64,000 bases of DNA, taken from assembly GCF_030812215.1 (NCBI RefSeq), contig NZ_JAUSSG010000013.1:124001-188000 (forward strand). Direction: 5' to 3'. Shown one piece after another: positions 52,188-60,871 of the stretch. The notes beneath the pieces were generated by a model, which saw nothing but the letters and a program-made list of their open reading frames with translations, was not told the origin of the DNA and did not search any database. The translations under genes were made by a program, and so were the position numbers. Each line of letters opens with the position of its first letter. Within the stretch, counting starts at the first letter, position 1. Origin of the DNA: Variovorax boronicumulans. Lineage in GTDB: Bacteria > Pseudomonadota > Gammaproteobacteria > Burkholderiales > Burkholderiaceae_C.

Positions 52188-52721
52188 TTACTTCTTCTTG
52201 GTCTCTTTGATCACGATCTTCTCGTCCGAATAACGGATGCCCTTGCCCTTGTAAGGCTCAGGCGGACGAACAGCGCGGATCTCAGCGGCGATTTGACCAA
52301 CGCGCTGACGGTCAGCACCCTTGATCACGATTTCGGTCGGGGTCGCGGTGGCCACCGTGATGCCTTGCGGCATGTCGATGTTGACCGGGTGCGAATAACC
52401 GACTTGCAGGTTCAACTTGTTGTTGGACGCTGCGGCCTTGTAGCCGACGCCGACCAGGTTGAGCTTCTTCTCGAAGCCCTTGGTCACGCCAACCACCATG
52501 TTGTTCACCAACTGACGGATCGTGCCGCTCATCGCATTCGCTTCACGCGATTCGTTGGCGGGCTCGAAGCTCAGCTTGCCGTCATTGCTGACGACCTTGA
52601 CCAGGGGGTTGCGTGCAAGGTTGAGCGTGCCGCCCGTGCCCTTGACGCTGATCTGGTCTTCCTTGATCGACACATCCACGCCTGCGGGGATGGTGACCGG
52701 CATTTTTCCTACTCGGGACAT
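52188..52721 (-). CDS. rplF: 50S ribosomal protein L6
   Basis: This 177-residue protein starts MSRVGKMPVTIPAGVDVSIK and ends near PEPYKGKGIRYSDEKIVIKE, the region next to the sarcin-ricin loop. It lies between rpsH and rplR. Confidence 0.98.
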   Translation of the reverse strand: MSRVGKMPVTIPAGVDVSIKEDQISVKGTGGTLNLARNPLVKVVSNDGKLSFEPANESREANAMSGTIRQLVNNMVVGVTKGFEKKLNLVGVGYKAAASNNKLNLQVGYSHPVNIDMPQGITVATATPTEIVIKGADRQRVGQIAAEIRAVRPPEPYKGKGIRYSDEKIVIKETKKK

Positions 52722-52745
52722 TTCAGTGACTCCTCGATGTCTCGG

Positions 52746-53141
52746 TTAGGCGACGTAGCACAGAACTTCGCCACCGACACCGGTAGCGCGTGCCTTGCGG
52801 TCGGTCATCACGCCCTTGGGGGTCGTGACGATCGCAACGCCGAGGCCGTTCTGGACTTGCGGAATGGAAGTGCTGGCCTTGTAGACACGCAGGCCGGGGC
52901 GGCTCACGCGCTCAATGCGCTCGATGACCGGACGGCCAGCGTAGTACTTCAGCGAGATTTCAAGTTCGCTCTTGCCGGCTTCGGTCTTGACCTGGAAGCC
53001 GTCGATGTAGCCCTCGTCCTTGAGGACTTGTGCGATCGCGATCTTCACCTTCGAAGACGGGACCGACACGGTGGGCTTCGCCACCATCTGCGCGTTACGG
53101 ATACGCGTCAGCAGGTCGGCAATGGGATCACTCATGCTCAT
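52746..53141 (-). CDS. rpsH: 30S ribosomal protein S8
   Basis: This 131-residue 16S rRNA-binding protein starts MSMSDPIADLLTRIRNAQ and has the conserved SRPGLRVY and STPKG-like (TTPKGVMTD) segments. AGGAG eight bases before the first ATG supports that start. In E. coli S8 represses the spc operon. Confidence 0.98.
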   Translation of the reverse strand: MSMSDPIADLLTRIRNAQMVAKPTVSVPSSKVKIAIAQVLKDEGYIDGFQVKTEAGKSELEISLKYYAGRPVIERIERVSRPGLRVYKASTSIPQVQNGLGVAIVTTPKGVMTDRKARATGVGGEVLCYVA

Positions 53142-53161
53142 GTTGTTTGCTCCTGCCTGGC

Positions 53162-53467
53162 TTACCAGCTGGCCTTGGTGACACCGGGGATGTCGCCGTT
53201 GAAAGCCAGTTCGCGGATCTTGGCGCGGGCCAGACCGAATTGACGGAAGGTGCCACGGGGGCGACCGGTGATTTCACAGCGGTTGCGCTGACGCGTGGGG
53301 TTCGCGTTGCGCGGGAGCTTCTGCAGGCCCAGGCGGGCAGCAGCGCGCTCTTCGTCGCTCTTCTTCACGTCGTTGGAAATTGCCTTCAGTTCCGCGTGCT
53401 TCGCAGCGAACTTGGCAACCAGCTTGTCGCGCTTGAGTTCGCGCTGGATCAAAGATGCTTTAGCCAC
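53162..53467 (-). CDS. rpsN: 30S ribosomal protein S14 (long, zinc-free form)
   Basis: This 101-residue protein ends with RNRCEITGRPRGTFRQFGLA and has only one Cys, so it is the long zinc-independent form. It lies between rplE and rpsH. Confidence 0.98.
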   Translation of the reverse strand: MAKASLIQRELKRDKLVAKFAAKHAELKAISNDVKKSDEERAAARLGLQKLPRNANPTRQRNRCEITGRPRGTFRQFGLARAKIRELAFNGDIPGVTKASW

Positions 53468-53475
53468 AGATCACC

Positions 53476-54015
53476 TCAGTTCTTGAACGGGAAACGGAAG
53501 CCAGCGAGAAGCGCCTTGGCTTCTTCGTCGGTCTTGGCCGTCGTCGTGATGCTGATATTGAGACCGCGCAGGGCATCGACCTTGTCGTACTCGATCTCAG
53601 GAAAAATGATCTGTTCCTTGACGCCGATGTTGTAGTTGCCACGGCCATCGAACGCACGGCCAGAAATGCCGCGGAAGTCGCGAACACGCGGCAGCGCGAT
53701 GGTCACGAAACGGTCCAGGAACTCATACATCTGCACGCCACGCAGCGTGACCATGCAGCCGATCGGCTGGTTTTCGCGGATCTTGAAACCGGCGATAGCC
53801 TTCTTCGACTTGGTGACCACGGGCTTCTGGCCGGCGATCTTGGTCAGGTCGGCGACAGCGTTGTCGAGAACCTTCTTGTCGGCGACTGCTTCACCCACAC
53901 CCATGTTCAGGGTGATCTTGGTGAGGCGGGGGACCTGCATCGGCGACTTGTAGCCGAACTTTTCCGTCAGGTCTTTCGCGATCTTTTCGCGATAGTGTTG
54001 TTGGAGACGTGCCAT
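53476..54015 (-). CDS. rplE: 50S ribosomal protein L5
   Basis: This 179-residue 5S rRNA-binding protein begins MARLQQHYREKIAKDLTEKF and contains NMGVGEAVADKK and RDFRGISGRAFDGRGNY. It is placed between rplX and rpsN. Confidence 0.98.
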   Translation of the reverse strand: MARLQQHYREKIAKDLTEKFGYKSPMQVPRLTKITLNMGVGEAVADKKVLDNAVADLTKIAGQKPVVTKSKKAIAGFKIRENQPIGCMVTLRGVQMYEFLDRFVTIALPRVRDFRGISGRAFDGRGNYNIGVKEQIIFPEIEYDKVDALRGLNISITTTAKTDEEAKALLAGFRFPFKN

Positions 54016-54026
54016 GTGAGTACCTC

Positions 54027-54359
54027 TTAGGCGAACTTGATTTCGTCGCCGCTGGACTTGAAGACGCGAACAGCCACGCGCTTGCCGTCAGCACCCTGGG
54101 TGATCTTGATGCCCACGCGATCGGCCTTGCCGGTCGCGGCATTGAAGATCGCCACATTGGATTGGTGAATGGGCATGGACTTCTCGACGATGCCACCGGT
54201 CGTACCCTTGAGCGGGTTCGGCTTGGTGTGCTTCTTGACGAGGTTCAGGCCTTCGATGACGACATGCGAGTCGTCCTTGCGAAGCGAGACGGTGCCGCGC
54301 TTGCCCTTGTCACGACCGGCCAACACGATGACCTGGTCGCCTTTGCGAATCTTGTTCAT
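54027..54359 (-). CDS. rplX: 50S ribosomal protein L24
   Basis: This 110-residue assembly-initiating protein has the KOW motif (KGDQVIVLAGRDKGKRGTV) and KKHTKPNPLKGTTGGIVEKS. It follows rplN by 13 bases. Confidence 0.98.
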   Translation of the reverse strand: MNKIRKGDQVIVLAGRDKGKRGTVSLRKDDSHVVIEGLNLVKKHTKPNPLKGTTGGIVEKSMPIHQSNVAIFNAATGKADRVGIKITQGADGKRVAVRVFKSSGDEIKFA

Positions 54360-54372
54360 GGCGTTGTTGTCC

Positions 54373-54741
54373 TTACAGAACTTCGGGTGCCAGCGACACG
54401 ATCTTCATGAACTTCTCGGTGCGCAGCTCGCGCGTGACCGGTCCGAAGATGCGGGTGCCGATGGGCTCCAGCTTGGCGTTGAGCAACACTGCTGCGTTGC
54501 CGTCGAACTTGACGAGCGAGCCGTCGGCGCGACGGATGCCCTTGGCGGTGCGGACCACCACTGCACTGTAGATCTCGCCCTTCTTGACGCGACCACGCGG
54601 AGCGGCTTCCTTGATGCTGACCTTGATGACGTCGCCCACGCTGGCGTAACGCCGCTTGGAGCCACCGAGCACCTTGATACACAGGACGGATTTCGCGCCT
54701 GTGTTGTCGGCCACTTCGAGCCGGGATTCAGTTTGGATCAT
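54373..54741 (-). CDS. rplN: 50S ribosomal protein L14
   Basis: This 122-residue protein starts MIQTESRLEVADNTGAKSVL and ends MKIVSLAPEVL, a full-length L14. Here it is the first gene of the operon: rpsQ and rpmC of the S10 operon do not precede it, and a near-consensus promoter lies about 145 bp upstream. Confidence 0.98.
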   Translation of the reverse strand: MIQTESRLEVADNTGAKSVLCIKVLGGSKRRYASVGDVIKVSIKEAAPRGRVKKGEIYSAVVVRTAKGIRRADGSLVKFDGNAAVLLNAKLEPIGTRIFGPVTRELRTEKFMKIVSLAPEVL

Positions 54742-54884
54742 TTCTTGATATTCCCAACTTGTACCGATGAGCCTCCAGGAGGGAGACACCGCGGTCAGTC
54801 TTGGGCCCGTCGTTGGCACCTCGAACCACTCGAGGCACTTCCGCTTTGGGCTGAAAGCTTCGCCTTTTGGAAGCGAAGCCCGCG
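54742..54884 (-). other. Leader of the rplN operon with two hairpins
   Basis: The region between the promoter and the rplN start contains two perfect stems: GCTTCGC/GCGAAGC (54857-54863 with 54873-54879), at the expected 5' end of the message, and CCTCGA/TCGAGG (54819-54824 with 54830-54835). They could stabilise the transcript or serve feedback control by a ribosomal protein. This is inference. No coding sequence is seen. Confidence 0.45.
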
Positions 54885-54913
54885 ATTATTGCAGGCACTT
54901 CTGCCGATGTCAA
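54885..54913 (-). promoter_or_regulatory. Strong sigma-70 promoter of the rplN (spc-alpha) operon
   Basis: On the minus strand a consensus TTGACA (54913-54908) is followed, after exactly 17 bases, by AATAAT (54890-54885), five of six matches to the -10 consensus. It drives rplN and probably all ribosomal genes to rplQ. It overlaps the 5' region of the divergent phytase-like gene. Confidence 0.85.
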
Positions 54914-54956
54914 CCGACCGATTACATCACTGCGCGCTGGCACTAGACTCCGGGGC

Positions 54957-56126
54957 GTGCGCGCCACTGTCAGAACCCATCTTTCGCCTCCGTCTTCCAC
55001 TCGCCGCAGCCTTCTGGGAGGCGCAGCTGCCGCGCTGGCGTTGGGCCTCGCGGGCTGCGGGAGCGCAACGCCGATCCCGGACACCGGCCGACTGCGGCGC
55101 GTCGCCGAGGCGCGCTGGGCGCACCGGCTACATATAGAAGGGACCACAGCGGGCGGCCTCTCCGGCATCGACTACGACGCCTCGCGAGGTGAGTACCTGC
55201 TCATCAGCGATGACCGGTCAGACCTGGCACCCGCTCGTTACTACACCGCCCGCTGGCCCCAGCCGCAAGCCGCTCAGCCAGAGCCGACGGGCGTTGTTCA
55301 ACTGCAACGCCCCGGCGGTGGCCCCTGGCCCGACCGCCGCCACGCGGTCGAGGGACTCCCGGTTCCCGACCCCGAAGCCATCCGCCTGCGCCCGTCCACC
55401 GGCACCTTGCTCTGGACCAGCGAAGGCGACATCGCTCGATGTTTCGGCCCCGCACTGTATGAATCGACGCGTGACGGCCGCTTTTTGCGCGAGTTCGCCT
55501 TGCCCGCCATGTTCACGCCCGATCCGGCCCAGCGCCACGGCCCGCGCGACAACCTGACGTTCGAGGGCATCGGCCTCACGCCAGACGGCCGTTTCGCTTG
55601 GCTGTCGATGGAAAACGCCCTGATCCAGGATGGCCCCATCCCCACCACCCGCGCGCCCGGCGGCCCGTGCCGCTTCACCCAGGTCGACCTGGAAACCGGC
55701 CAGGCCACCCGCCAGATCGCCTACATTCCCGACGCCATCCCCCTGCGCCCTCTCATCCCCGGCAGTTATGCCGACAACGGTGTGAGCGAAATATTGATGC
55801 TCGATGCGCATCGCATGCTGGTCCTCGAACGCGCCTATGCCACCGGGGCCGGCAACTCGCTGCGCCTCTATGAAATAGACACCCGCGCCGCCAGCGACGT
55901 GCTTCAGGTCGACGCGCTCGCGCCAGGCAACCACCGGCCCGCCCCCAAGACCCTGGTGGCCGACTTCGCCGCGCTCGGCCTCTCCCGCCTGGACAACACC
56001 GAGGGCATGTGCTGGGGACCGCCGCTGGCCAACGGCAACCGCCTGCTGGTGGTCGTGAGCGACGACAATTTCAATCCGCTGCAAGTGACCCAGTTCGCCG
56101 CCTTCGAATACATCGACCGACCATGA
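54957..56126 (+). CDS. Esterase-like phytase family lipoprotein
   Basis: This 389-residue protein has a signal with a twin arginine (STRRSLLGGAAAALALGLAG) and a lipobox LAGC, so it is probably a lipoprotein, possibly Tat-exported. The mature part has the esterase-like phytase plan (GLSGIDYD, then LTFEGIGLTPDGRFAWLSMENAL and DNTEGMCWG). Members are predicted to hydrolyse phosphoesters, but few are characterised. The GTG at 54957 is the likely start. Its stop overlaps the proC start (ATGA). It is divergent from the ribosomal promoter. Confidence 0.82.
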   Translation: MRATVRTHLSPPSSTRRSLLGGAAAALALGLAGCGSATPIPDTGRLRRVAEARWAHRLHIEGTTAGGLSGIDYDASRGEYLLISDDRSDLAPARYYTARWPQPQAAQPEPTGVVQLQRPGGGPWPDRRHAVEGLPVPDPEAIRLRPSTGTLLWTSEGDIARCFGPALYESTRDGRFLREFALPAMFTPDPAQRHGPRDNLTFEGIGLTPDGRFAWLSMENALIQDGPIPTTRAPGGPCRFTQVDLETGQATRQIAYIPDAIPLRPLIPGSYADNGVSEILMLDAHRMLVLERAYATGAGNSLRLYEIDTRAASDVLQVDALAPGNHRPAPKTLVADFAALGLSRLDNTEGMCWGPPLANGNRLLVVVSDDNFNPLQVTQFAAFEYIDRP

Positions 56127-56980
56127 CCATCGCCGTGACCTTCCTGCCCCGCACCGCCCCCGCGCCGCTGCCGCCCGTCGCCTTCATCGGCGGCGGCAAC
56201 ATGGCCAGCGCCATCATCGGCGGACTGATCCAGCAAGGCACCCCGGCCGACGCGTTCGAGGTGGTCGAGCCCTTCGAGGCGGCCCGCACGAAGCTCGCGC
56301 AGTCCTTCGGCATCACGGCGCAGGCCGAGGCCGGCGAGGCGCTTTCGCGTTGCGCCGTCGTGGTGTGGGCAGTCAAGCCGCAGACCTTCGCCGAAGCCGC
56401 CAAACCAGTGCGCACCTTTGCCGCGGACGCGCTCCACCTGAGCGTGGCCGCGGGCATTCCGTCGGACAGCATCGCCCGCTGGTTGGGCACGGAACGCGTG
56501 GTGCGCGCCATGCCCAACACGCCCGCGCTGGTCGGCCAGGGCATGACCGGCCTGTTCGCGCGGCCGGACGTCACCGGCGCCGATCGCGCACTCGTCGGCC
56601 AGTTGCTGACGCCCACGGGCGAGCTGCTCTGGGTCGATGCCGAGCCGGCGCTCGATGCGGTCACCGCCATGTCCGGCTCGGGCCCGGCCTACGTGTTCTA
56701 TTTCATCGAGGCGATGACCGAGGCCGGCGTCGAGATGGGCCTCACGCCCGACCAGGCCCAGCGCCTGGCCATCGGCACCTTCACCGGCGCCTCGGCGCTG
56801 GCGCACAGCGCGACCGAGCCGCCCTCGGTGCTGCGCGAGCGCGTGACCTCCAAAGGCGGCACGACCTACGCGGCGATCACCTCGCTGGAAGGCGCGGACG
56901 TCAAGGCCCAGTTCAAGACCGCCATCCGGGCCGCGCAGAAGCGGGCGGCCGAACTGGGCGAGGAATTCGGGCGCGGCTGA
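56123..56980 (+). CDS. proC: Pyrroline-5-carboxylate reductase
   Basis: This 285-residue enzyme makes L-proline from pyrroline-5-carboxylate with NADPH. The nucleotide-binding motif is GGGNMASAIIGGLIQQG and the C-terminal domain has MSGSGPAYVFYFIEAM and ERVTSKGGTTYAAI. The ATG overlaps the stop of the lipoprotein gene. It converges with the MaoC-like gene, leaving a 6-bp gap. Confidence 0.95.
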   Translation: MTIAVTFLPRTAPAPLPPVAFIGGGNMASAIIGGLIQQGTPADAFEVVEPFEAARTKLAQSFGITAQAEAGEALSRCAVVVWAVKPQTFAEAAKPVRTFAADALHLSVAAGIPSDSIARWLGTERVVRAMPNTPALVGQGMTGLFARPDVTGADRALVGQLLTPTGELLWVDAEPALDAVTAMSGSGPAYVFYFIEAMTEAGVEMGLTPDQAQRLAIGTFTGASALAHSATEPPSVLRERVTSKGGTTYAAITSLEGADVKAQFKTAIRAAQKRAAELGEEFGRG

Positions 56981-56986
56981 GCCCGA

Positions 56987-57454
56987 TCAGGCCGCCAGTG
57001 CGCGGGGCCCGAGAAAGAACAACCACTCGGCCGCCAGCGTGACGGTGCCGTCCTCGAGTTCGAGCAGCACCTCTTCCTTCAGCAGGAAACCGTCATCCCC
57101 CTTGGGCGTAGCACCGAGGATGCGCACCCGTGCCCGAAAGCGCGCACCCACAGGCATCGGCCTGACGAAGCGCAGGCGGTCGAAGCCATAGTTCAGCGCG
57201 TGGTTCGAATCGAACGGCAGCAGCGTGCGCATGGCCTCGCCGGTCAGTCGGATCAGGTGCGAGACCTGGAAGAAGCCCGGCACGATCGTTCCGCCGTAGT
57301 TCGCCTCGCGGGCCGCGCGCTCCGGATCGAGGTGGATCCACTCGCCTTCGCCATCGCCCGAGAGCACTGCGTACCGGCCGACCATCTCCTGCGTGATGAC
57401 GTGCCACTCGGACAGGCCCTCCTGGCCGATCTTCTGCGTCAGGCGGTCGAGCAT
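56987..57454 (-). CDS. MaoC/FAS1-type dehydratase domain protein
   Basis: This 155-residue hot-dog-fold protein resembles the N-terminal part of MaoC dehydratases: WHVITQEMVGRYAVLSGDGEGEWIHLDPERA places the Asp/His-type residues, and GGTIVPGFFQVSHLIRL follows. It may hydrate or dehydrate an acyl thioester, but catalytic Asp/His spacing is not fully typical. It lies 11 bp behind ubiA on the same strand. Confidence 0.78.
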   Translation of the reverse strand: MLDRLTQKIGQEGLSEWHVITQEMVGRYAVLSGDGEGEWIHLDPERAAREANYGGTIVPGFFQVSHLIRLTGEAMRTLLPFDSNHALNYGFDRLRFVRPMPVGARFRARVRILGATPKGDDGFLLKEEVLLELEDGTVTLAAEWLFFLGPRALAA

Positions 57455-57465
57455 GCGTGGCTCCT

Positions 57466-58326
57466 TCAACGGATGGCGTAGCCGGCGACGACACCAACAA
57501 ACACCGTGAACCCCAGCCAGTGATTCAGCCTGAACGCCTTGAAGCAGCCGTCGCGCGTGCGATCGCGAATCAACCGCCAGTGCCAGAGCGCCTGCCCCGC
57601 CGCGATGGCGATCCCTGCGAAGAACAACATGCCCAGCGACCGGCTGGCACCGGCCCACGCCCACACCGCCAGGAAGATCGCGTAGCTCAGCATCACCGCC
57701 GCCACGTCGAAGCGCCCGAAGGTGATGGCCGAGGTCTTCATGCCGATCTTGAGGTCGTCGTCGCGATCGACCATTGCGTACTCGGTGTCGTAGGCCAGCA
57801 CCCAGAACAGGTTGCCGGCCAGCAGCCATGCGGCGAACACGGGCACGGTCGACTGCACTGCCGCAAAGGCCATCGGAATGCCGAAGCTGAAGGCAATGCC
57901 CAGCACCGCCTGCGGGATCGACACAAAGCGCTTGGCGAAGGGATAGATCAGCGTGATGGCCAGCGCCGCGAAAGACCACAGCACCGTCACCCGGTTCGTG
58001 GTGAGCACCAGCCCGAAGGCCATCAGCGCCAACACAGCGCCAAGTGCGAGCGCCTCCTTGACCGAGATCGCGCCGCTGGTCACAGGTCGCTGGGCGGTGC
58101 GCTTCACATGGCGGTCGAAGTCGCGGTCGGCCACGTCGTTGACGCAGCAGCCCGCGCTGCGCATGAGGAAGGTGCCGAGCGTGAACACCACGACCAGTTG
58201 CCAGCCCGGCCAACCGCCGGCCGCGAACCAGAGCGCGCCCAGCGTGGGCCAGAGCAGCAACAGCCAGCCCGCGGGGCGGTTCCAGCGAATCAGGTCGAGG
58301 TAGAGCGCGAGACGGCGTGCGAGCAT
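57466..58326 (-). CDS. ubiA: 4-hydroxybenzoate polyprenyltransferase
   Basis: This 286-residue inner-membrane enzyme prenylates 4-hydroxybenzoate in ubiquinone synthesis. It has the Asp-rich motifs NDVADRDFD and DRDDDLKIG for magnesium-prenyl diphosphate and about eight membrane helices. The start at 58326 (MLARRLALYLDLIRWNRPAG) matches the family; an upstream ATG at 58359 lies inside the dps terminator hairpin and is unlikely. It follows dps on the same strand. Confidence 0.93.
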   Translation of the reverse strand: MLARRLALYLDLIRWNRPAGWLLLLWPTLGALWFAAGGWPGWQLVVVFTLGTFLMRSAGCCVNDVADRDFDRHVKRTAQRPVTSGAISVKEALALGAVLALMAFGLVLTTNRVTVLWSFAALAITLIYPFAKRFVSIPQAVLGIAFSFGIPMAFAAVQSTVPVFAAWLLAGNLFWVLAYDTEYAMVDRDDDLKIGMKTSAITFGRFDVAAVMLSYAIFLAVWAWAGASRSLGMLFFAGIAIAAGQALWHWRLIRDRTRDGCFKAFRLNHWLGFTVFVGVVAGYAIR

Positions 58327-58343
58327 GCGGAAAAAGGCGGACG

Positions 58344-58370
58344 AAAAAAGAGCGGCCATTGTGCCGCTCT
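58344..58370 (-). terminator. Intrinsic terminator of dps, just upstream of ubiA
   Basis: On the minus strand AGAGCGGC (58370-58363) pairs with GCCGCTCT (58356-58349) around a 6-base loop and runs into six T residues (58349-58344, the first T also being the last base of the stem). It ends 17 bases before the ubiA start. Confidence 0.85.
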
Positions 58371-58406
58371 CGGTTTCGCTTCCCGGATTCCGGGATGCCT
58401 GCGAAC

Positions 58407-58988
58407 TCAGTCTTCCAACAGCGAACGCAGCATCCAGGCGGTTTGATCGTGCACCGTGCAGCGCGCGGTCAGCATGTCGGCCGTCGGATCGTCGCCGGCC
58501 TCTTCCGCCACGGGGATGAATTCACGCGCGATGCGCGACACGGTTTCGTGGCCCTTGACCAGGATGCGCACCATCTCCATCGCCTTGGGTGGGTTCTGCG
58601 GCACGTCGGGCACGGTGGATATCTTGCTGAACTCGGCGTACGAGCCCGGCGCGTAGTGGCCGAGGGCACGGATGCGTTCGGCGAGCACATCGGTCGCGCC
58701 CCACAGTTCGGTGTACTGGCCCATGAACATCGCGTGCAGCGAGTTGAAGTGCGGGCCGGTCACGTTCCAGTGGAAGTTGTGGGTCGTGAGGTACAGCGTG
58801 TAGGTGTCAGCCAGCACGCGGCTCAGGCCTTCGGCGATGGCCGCGCGGTCCTGGCGCTCGATGCCGATGTTGATGATCGGCGCGTTGCGGCTGCCGGACT
58901 CCTGCGCGACGATGGCGCCGCCCTTCTTGGGCACCTTGCCCGAGGAAGGTGTCGACGCTGGCTTGGTTTTCTTTGGAGCTTTGGCCAT
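58407..58988 (-). CDS. dps: Dps family DNA-binding ferroxidase
   Basis: This 193-residue protein has the ferroxidase motif HNFHWNVTGPHFNSLH and a Lys-rich N-terminal tail (MAKAPKKTKPAST) that could bind DNA. It protects DNA by storing iron and using hydrogen peroxide. It follows oxyR on the same strand after 136 bp, so OxyR control is likely. A strong terminator follows. Confidence 0.93.
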   Translation of the reverse strand: MAKAPKKTKPASTPSSGKVPKKGGAIVAQESGSRNAPIINIGIERQDRAAIAEGLSRVLADTYTLYLTTHNFHWNVTGPHFNSLHAMFMGQYTELWGATDVLAERIRALGHYAPGSYAEFSKISTVPDVPQNPPKAMEMVRILVKGHETVSRIAREFIPVAEEAGDDPTADMLTARCTVHDQTAWMLRSLLED

Positions 58989-59124
58989 GGCGAGTGGTCT
59001 TTCTTCAAGTTGAGAGGAACGGGTCGATTCTCGAAGCCGGCGCGCGGCTTCGCAACAGCGTCACTCTATCCCAGCGATCAACGATTCAAAACGCCCGGCA
59101 CGTAGGCCAAGTTCGCGAATATCT

Positions 59125-60087
59125 CTATGACAGGCGCTTGACGCCCGGCAGCTCGCAGGCATAGATCGCATTGCGCAACGCGGCAATGGCCTCGTAGCGC
59201 GTGAAAGTGCGCCGCCATGCGAGCACGACGCGGCGCGTGGGCGGATCGCGGTCCTGCGCGTCACGCACCGGCAGATAGCGCACCATCTCGGAGTCCTTGC
59301 GGCCCTTGCCCTTGGGCTTGAGCGCCTCGGCCGGCACCGAAAGGCGCGGCACCAGCGTCACGCCCATGCCCGAGGCCACCATGTGCTTGATGGTCTCGAG
59401 CGACGAGCCCTCGAAGCTCTTGCGGATGCCTTCGGCATTGCTGGAGAAGCGGGCGAACTCGGGGCACACCTCGAGCACGTGGTCGCGAAAGCAGTGGCCG
59501 GTGCCCAGCAGGAGCATGGTTTCGCTCTGCAGCTCTTCAGAGGTAATCGATTCGCGTCCGGCGAACTTGTGATTGACCGGCAGCGCAGCCATGAAAGGCT
59601 CGTCGTACAGCGGCGCCATCGCCAGGCCCGTATCGGGAAAGGGCTCGGCCATGATCGCGCAGTCGATCTCGCCAGCGCGCAGCATCTCCAGCAGCTTGAC
59701 GGTGAAGTTCTCCTGCAGCACCAGCGGCATCTGCGGCGTGCGCGCGATCACCTGGCGCACCAGGTCGGGCAGGAGGTACGGGCCGATGGTGTAGATCACG
59801 CCCAGGTTCAGCGGGCCGGCCAGCGGGTCTTTGCCGCGCTTGGCGATTTCCTTGATGCTGGCGGCCTGATCGAGCACGCTTTGCGCCTGCTGCACGATCT
59901 GCTCGCCGAGCGGCGTGACGGTCACTTCGCCGGCGCTGCGCTCGAAGAGCTTGACCTCGAGTTCGTCCTCGAGCTTCTTGATGGCCACCGAGAGGGTCGG
60001 TTGGGAGACGTAGCAGGCCTCGGCCGCCTTGCCGAAGTGCCGTTCGCGGGCTACTGCGACGATGTATTTGAGTTCTGTGAGAGTCAT
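59125..60087 (-). CDS. oxyR: Hydrogen-peroxide-responsive LysR regulator OxyR
   Basis: This 320-residue LysR protein has the winged helix RHFGKAAEACYVSQPTLSVAIKKLE and the redox pair in GHCFRDHVLEVC: two cysteines separated by eight residues, as Cys199/Cys208 in E. coli OxyR. The ATG at 60087 (MTLTELKY) is chosen over a TTG four codons upstream. It probably activates dps and other peroxide genes. Confidence 0.94.
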   Translation of the reverse strand: MTLTELKYIVAVARERHFGKAAEACYVSQPTLSVAIKKLEDELEVKLFERSAGEVTVTPLGEQIVQQAQSVLDQAASIKEIAKRGKDPLAGPLNLGVIYTIGPYLLPDLVRQVIARTPQMPLVLQENFTVKLLEMLRAGEIDCAIMAEPFPDTGLAMAPLYDEPFMAALPVNHKFAGRESITSEELQSETMLLLGTGHCFRDHVLEVCPEFARFSSNAEGIRKSFEGSSLETIKHMVASGMGVTLVPRLSVPAEALKPKGKGRKDSEMVRYLPVRDAQDRDPPTRRVVLAWRRTFTRYEAIAALRNAIYACELPGVKRLS

Positions 60088-60226
60088 AGCTTGCGTCAAT
60101 TATGCGCAAGCCTTCGTGACCCGGCGTTGTCAGGGGATACGAACACCAAGGCCGAGCGTCTCGCGCTCGCTGCTGTCGCAACCGGCTCTATCGGCGTAGA
60201 TCCCGCCCCCCATGCGGGACAGCACA

Positions 60227-60871
60227 CTAGGAACGAGACAGCGCGGCCAGTTTCTTTCTCGCGCTTTGCAGCAGGCCGAGTCGCTCGACAGGCAACTGCG
60301 CCTTGGAGTCCTTTGGCGCAATGATCTCGAACGTCGAAGCGGCGGCCAGTTTTGCTGCGAGTGCGTCCCGACCTGTCAGGTTGTTGAGCCTTGCCATCGA
60401 AATCACGTGCACCTGCAAATGCCGATGGAGGGTCTTGGACAGCTTCTGGCAGGCCGCCGTCATCGCCGCCTGGTCGGGCACCACTGCGCCATGCACGATC
60501 AGGACCTCGATGACGCTGTCATCGTCCTCTCCCAGGATGAAGGCGCGCACGATCGAGTCCTTGAACCTGGCGCGCAGCATGGAGCGGATCGGTTCCGCTG
60601 CAGCGAACGACTTCAGCGCGATGCTGCGCAGTTCGCGGTAGAAGACGAACGAGCGATCCACCTTGACGGTTTCGGGTTCACCTGCCGGCACCTTTTGCTT
60701 CGCGAGGATCCCGCTTGTGACGAGATGCTGCAACGTCTGTTCGACCACATCCGAATCCTGCTTCGTGCGTTGGGCCAGCTCGCTCGCCGAGAACGGGCGA
60801 TCGGGGTCTGCATAGACGACCCGCATGAGCTGTTGCACGGCGGGGGACAAGAGAAAATCTGCAGCACTCAC
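60227..60871 (-). CDS. Winged-helix protein with degenerate nucleotidyltransferase-like domain
   Basis: This 214-residue protein has an N-terminal winged helix (FSASELAQRTKQDSDVVEQTLQHLV) and a C-terminal part that looks like a nucleotidyltransferase fold without catalytic Asp residues (FILGEDDDSVIEVLIVHGAV). Such proteins are often annotated as ArsR-like regulators. The start is a GTG at 60871 with GGAA upstream. The function is unknown; no partner gene is adjacent. Confidence 0.65.
   Translation of the reverse strand: MSAADFLLSPAVQQLMRVVYADPDRPFSASELAQRTKQDSDVVEQTLQHLVTSGILAKQKVPAGEPETVKVDRSFVFYRELRSIALKSFAAAEPIRSMLRARFKDSIVRAFILGEDDDSVIEVLIVHGAVVPDQAAMTAACQKLSKTLHRHLQVHVISMARLNNLTGRDALAAKLAAASTFEIIAPKDSKAQLPVERLGLLQSARKKLAALSRS

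Noticed and set aside
60088..60226. Small gene between oxyR and the winged-helix protein
   Set aside because: The only frame overlaps the winged-helix gene and has no family or ribosome-binding site; the region is treated as the oxyR promoter side.
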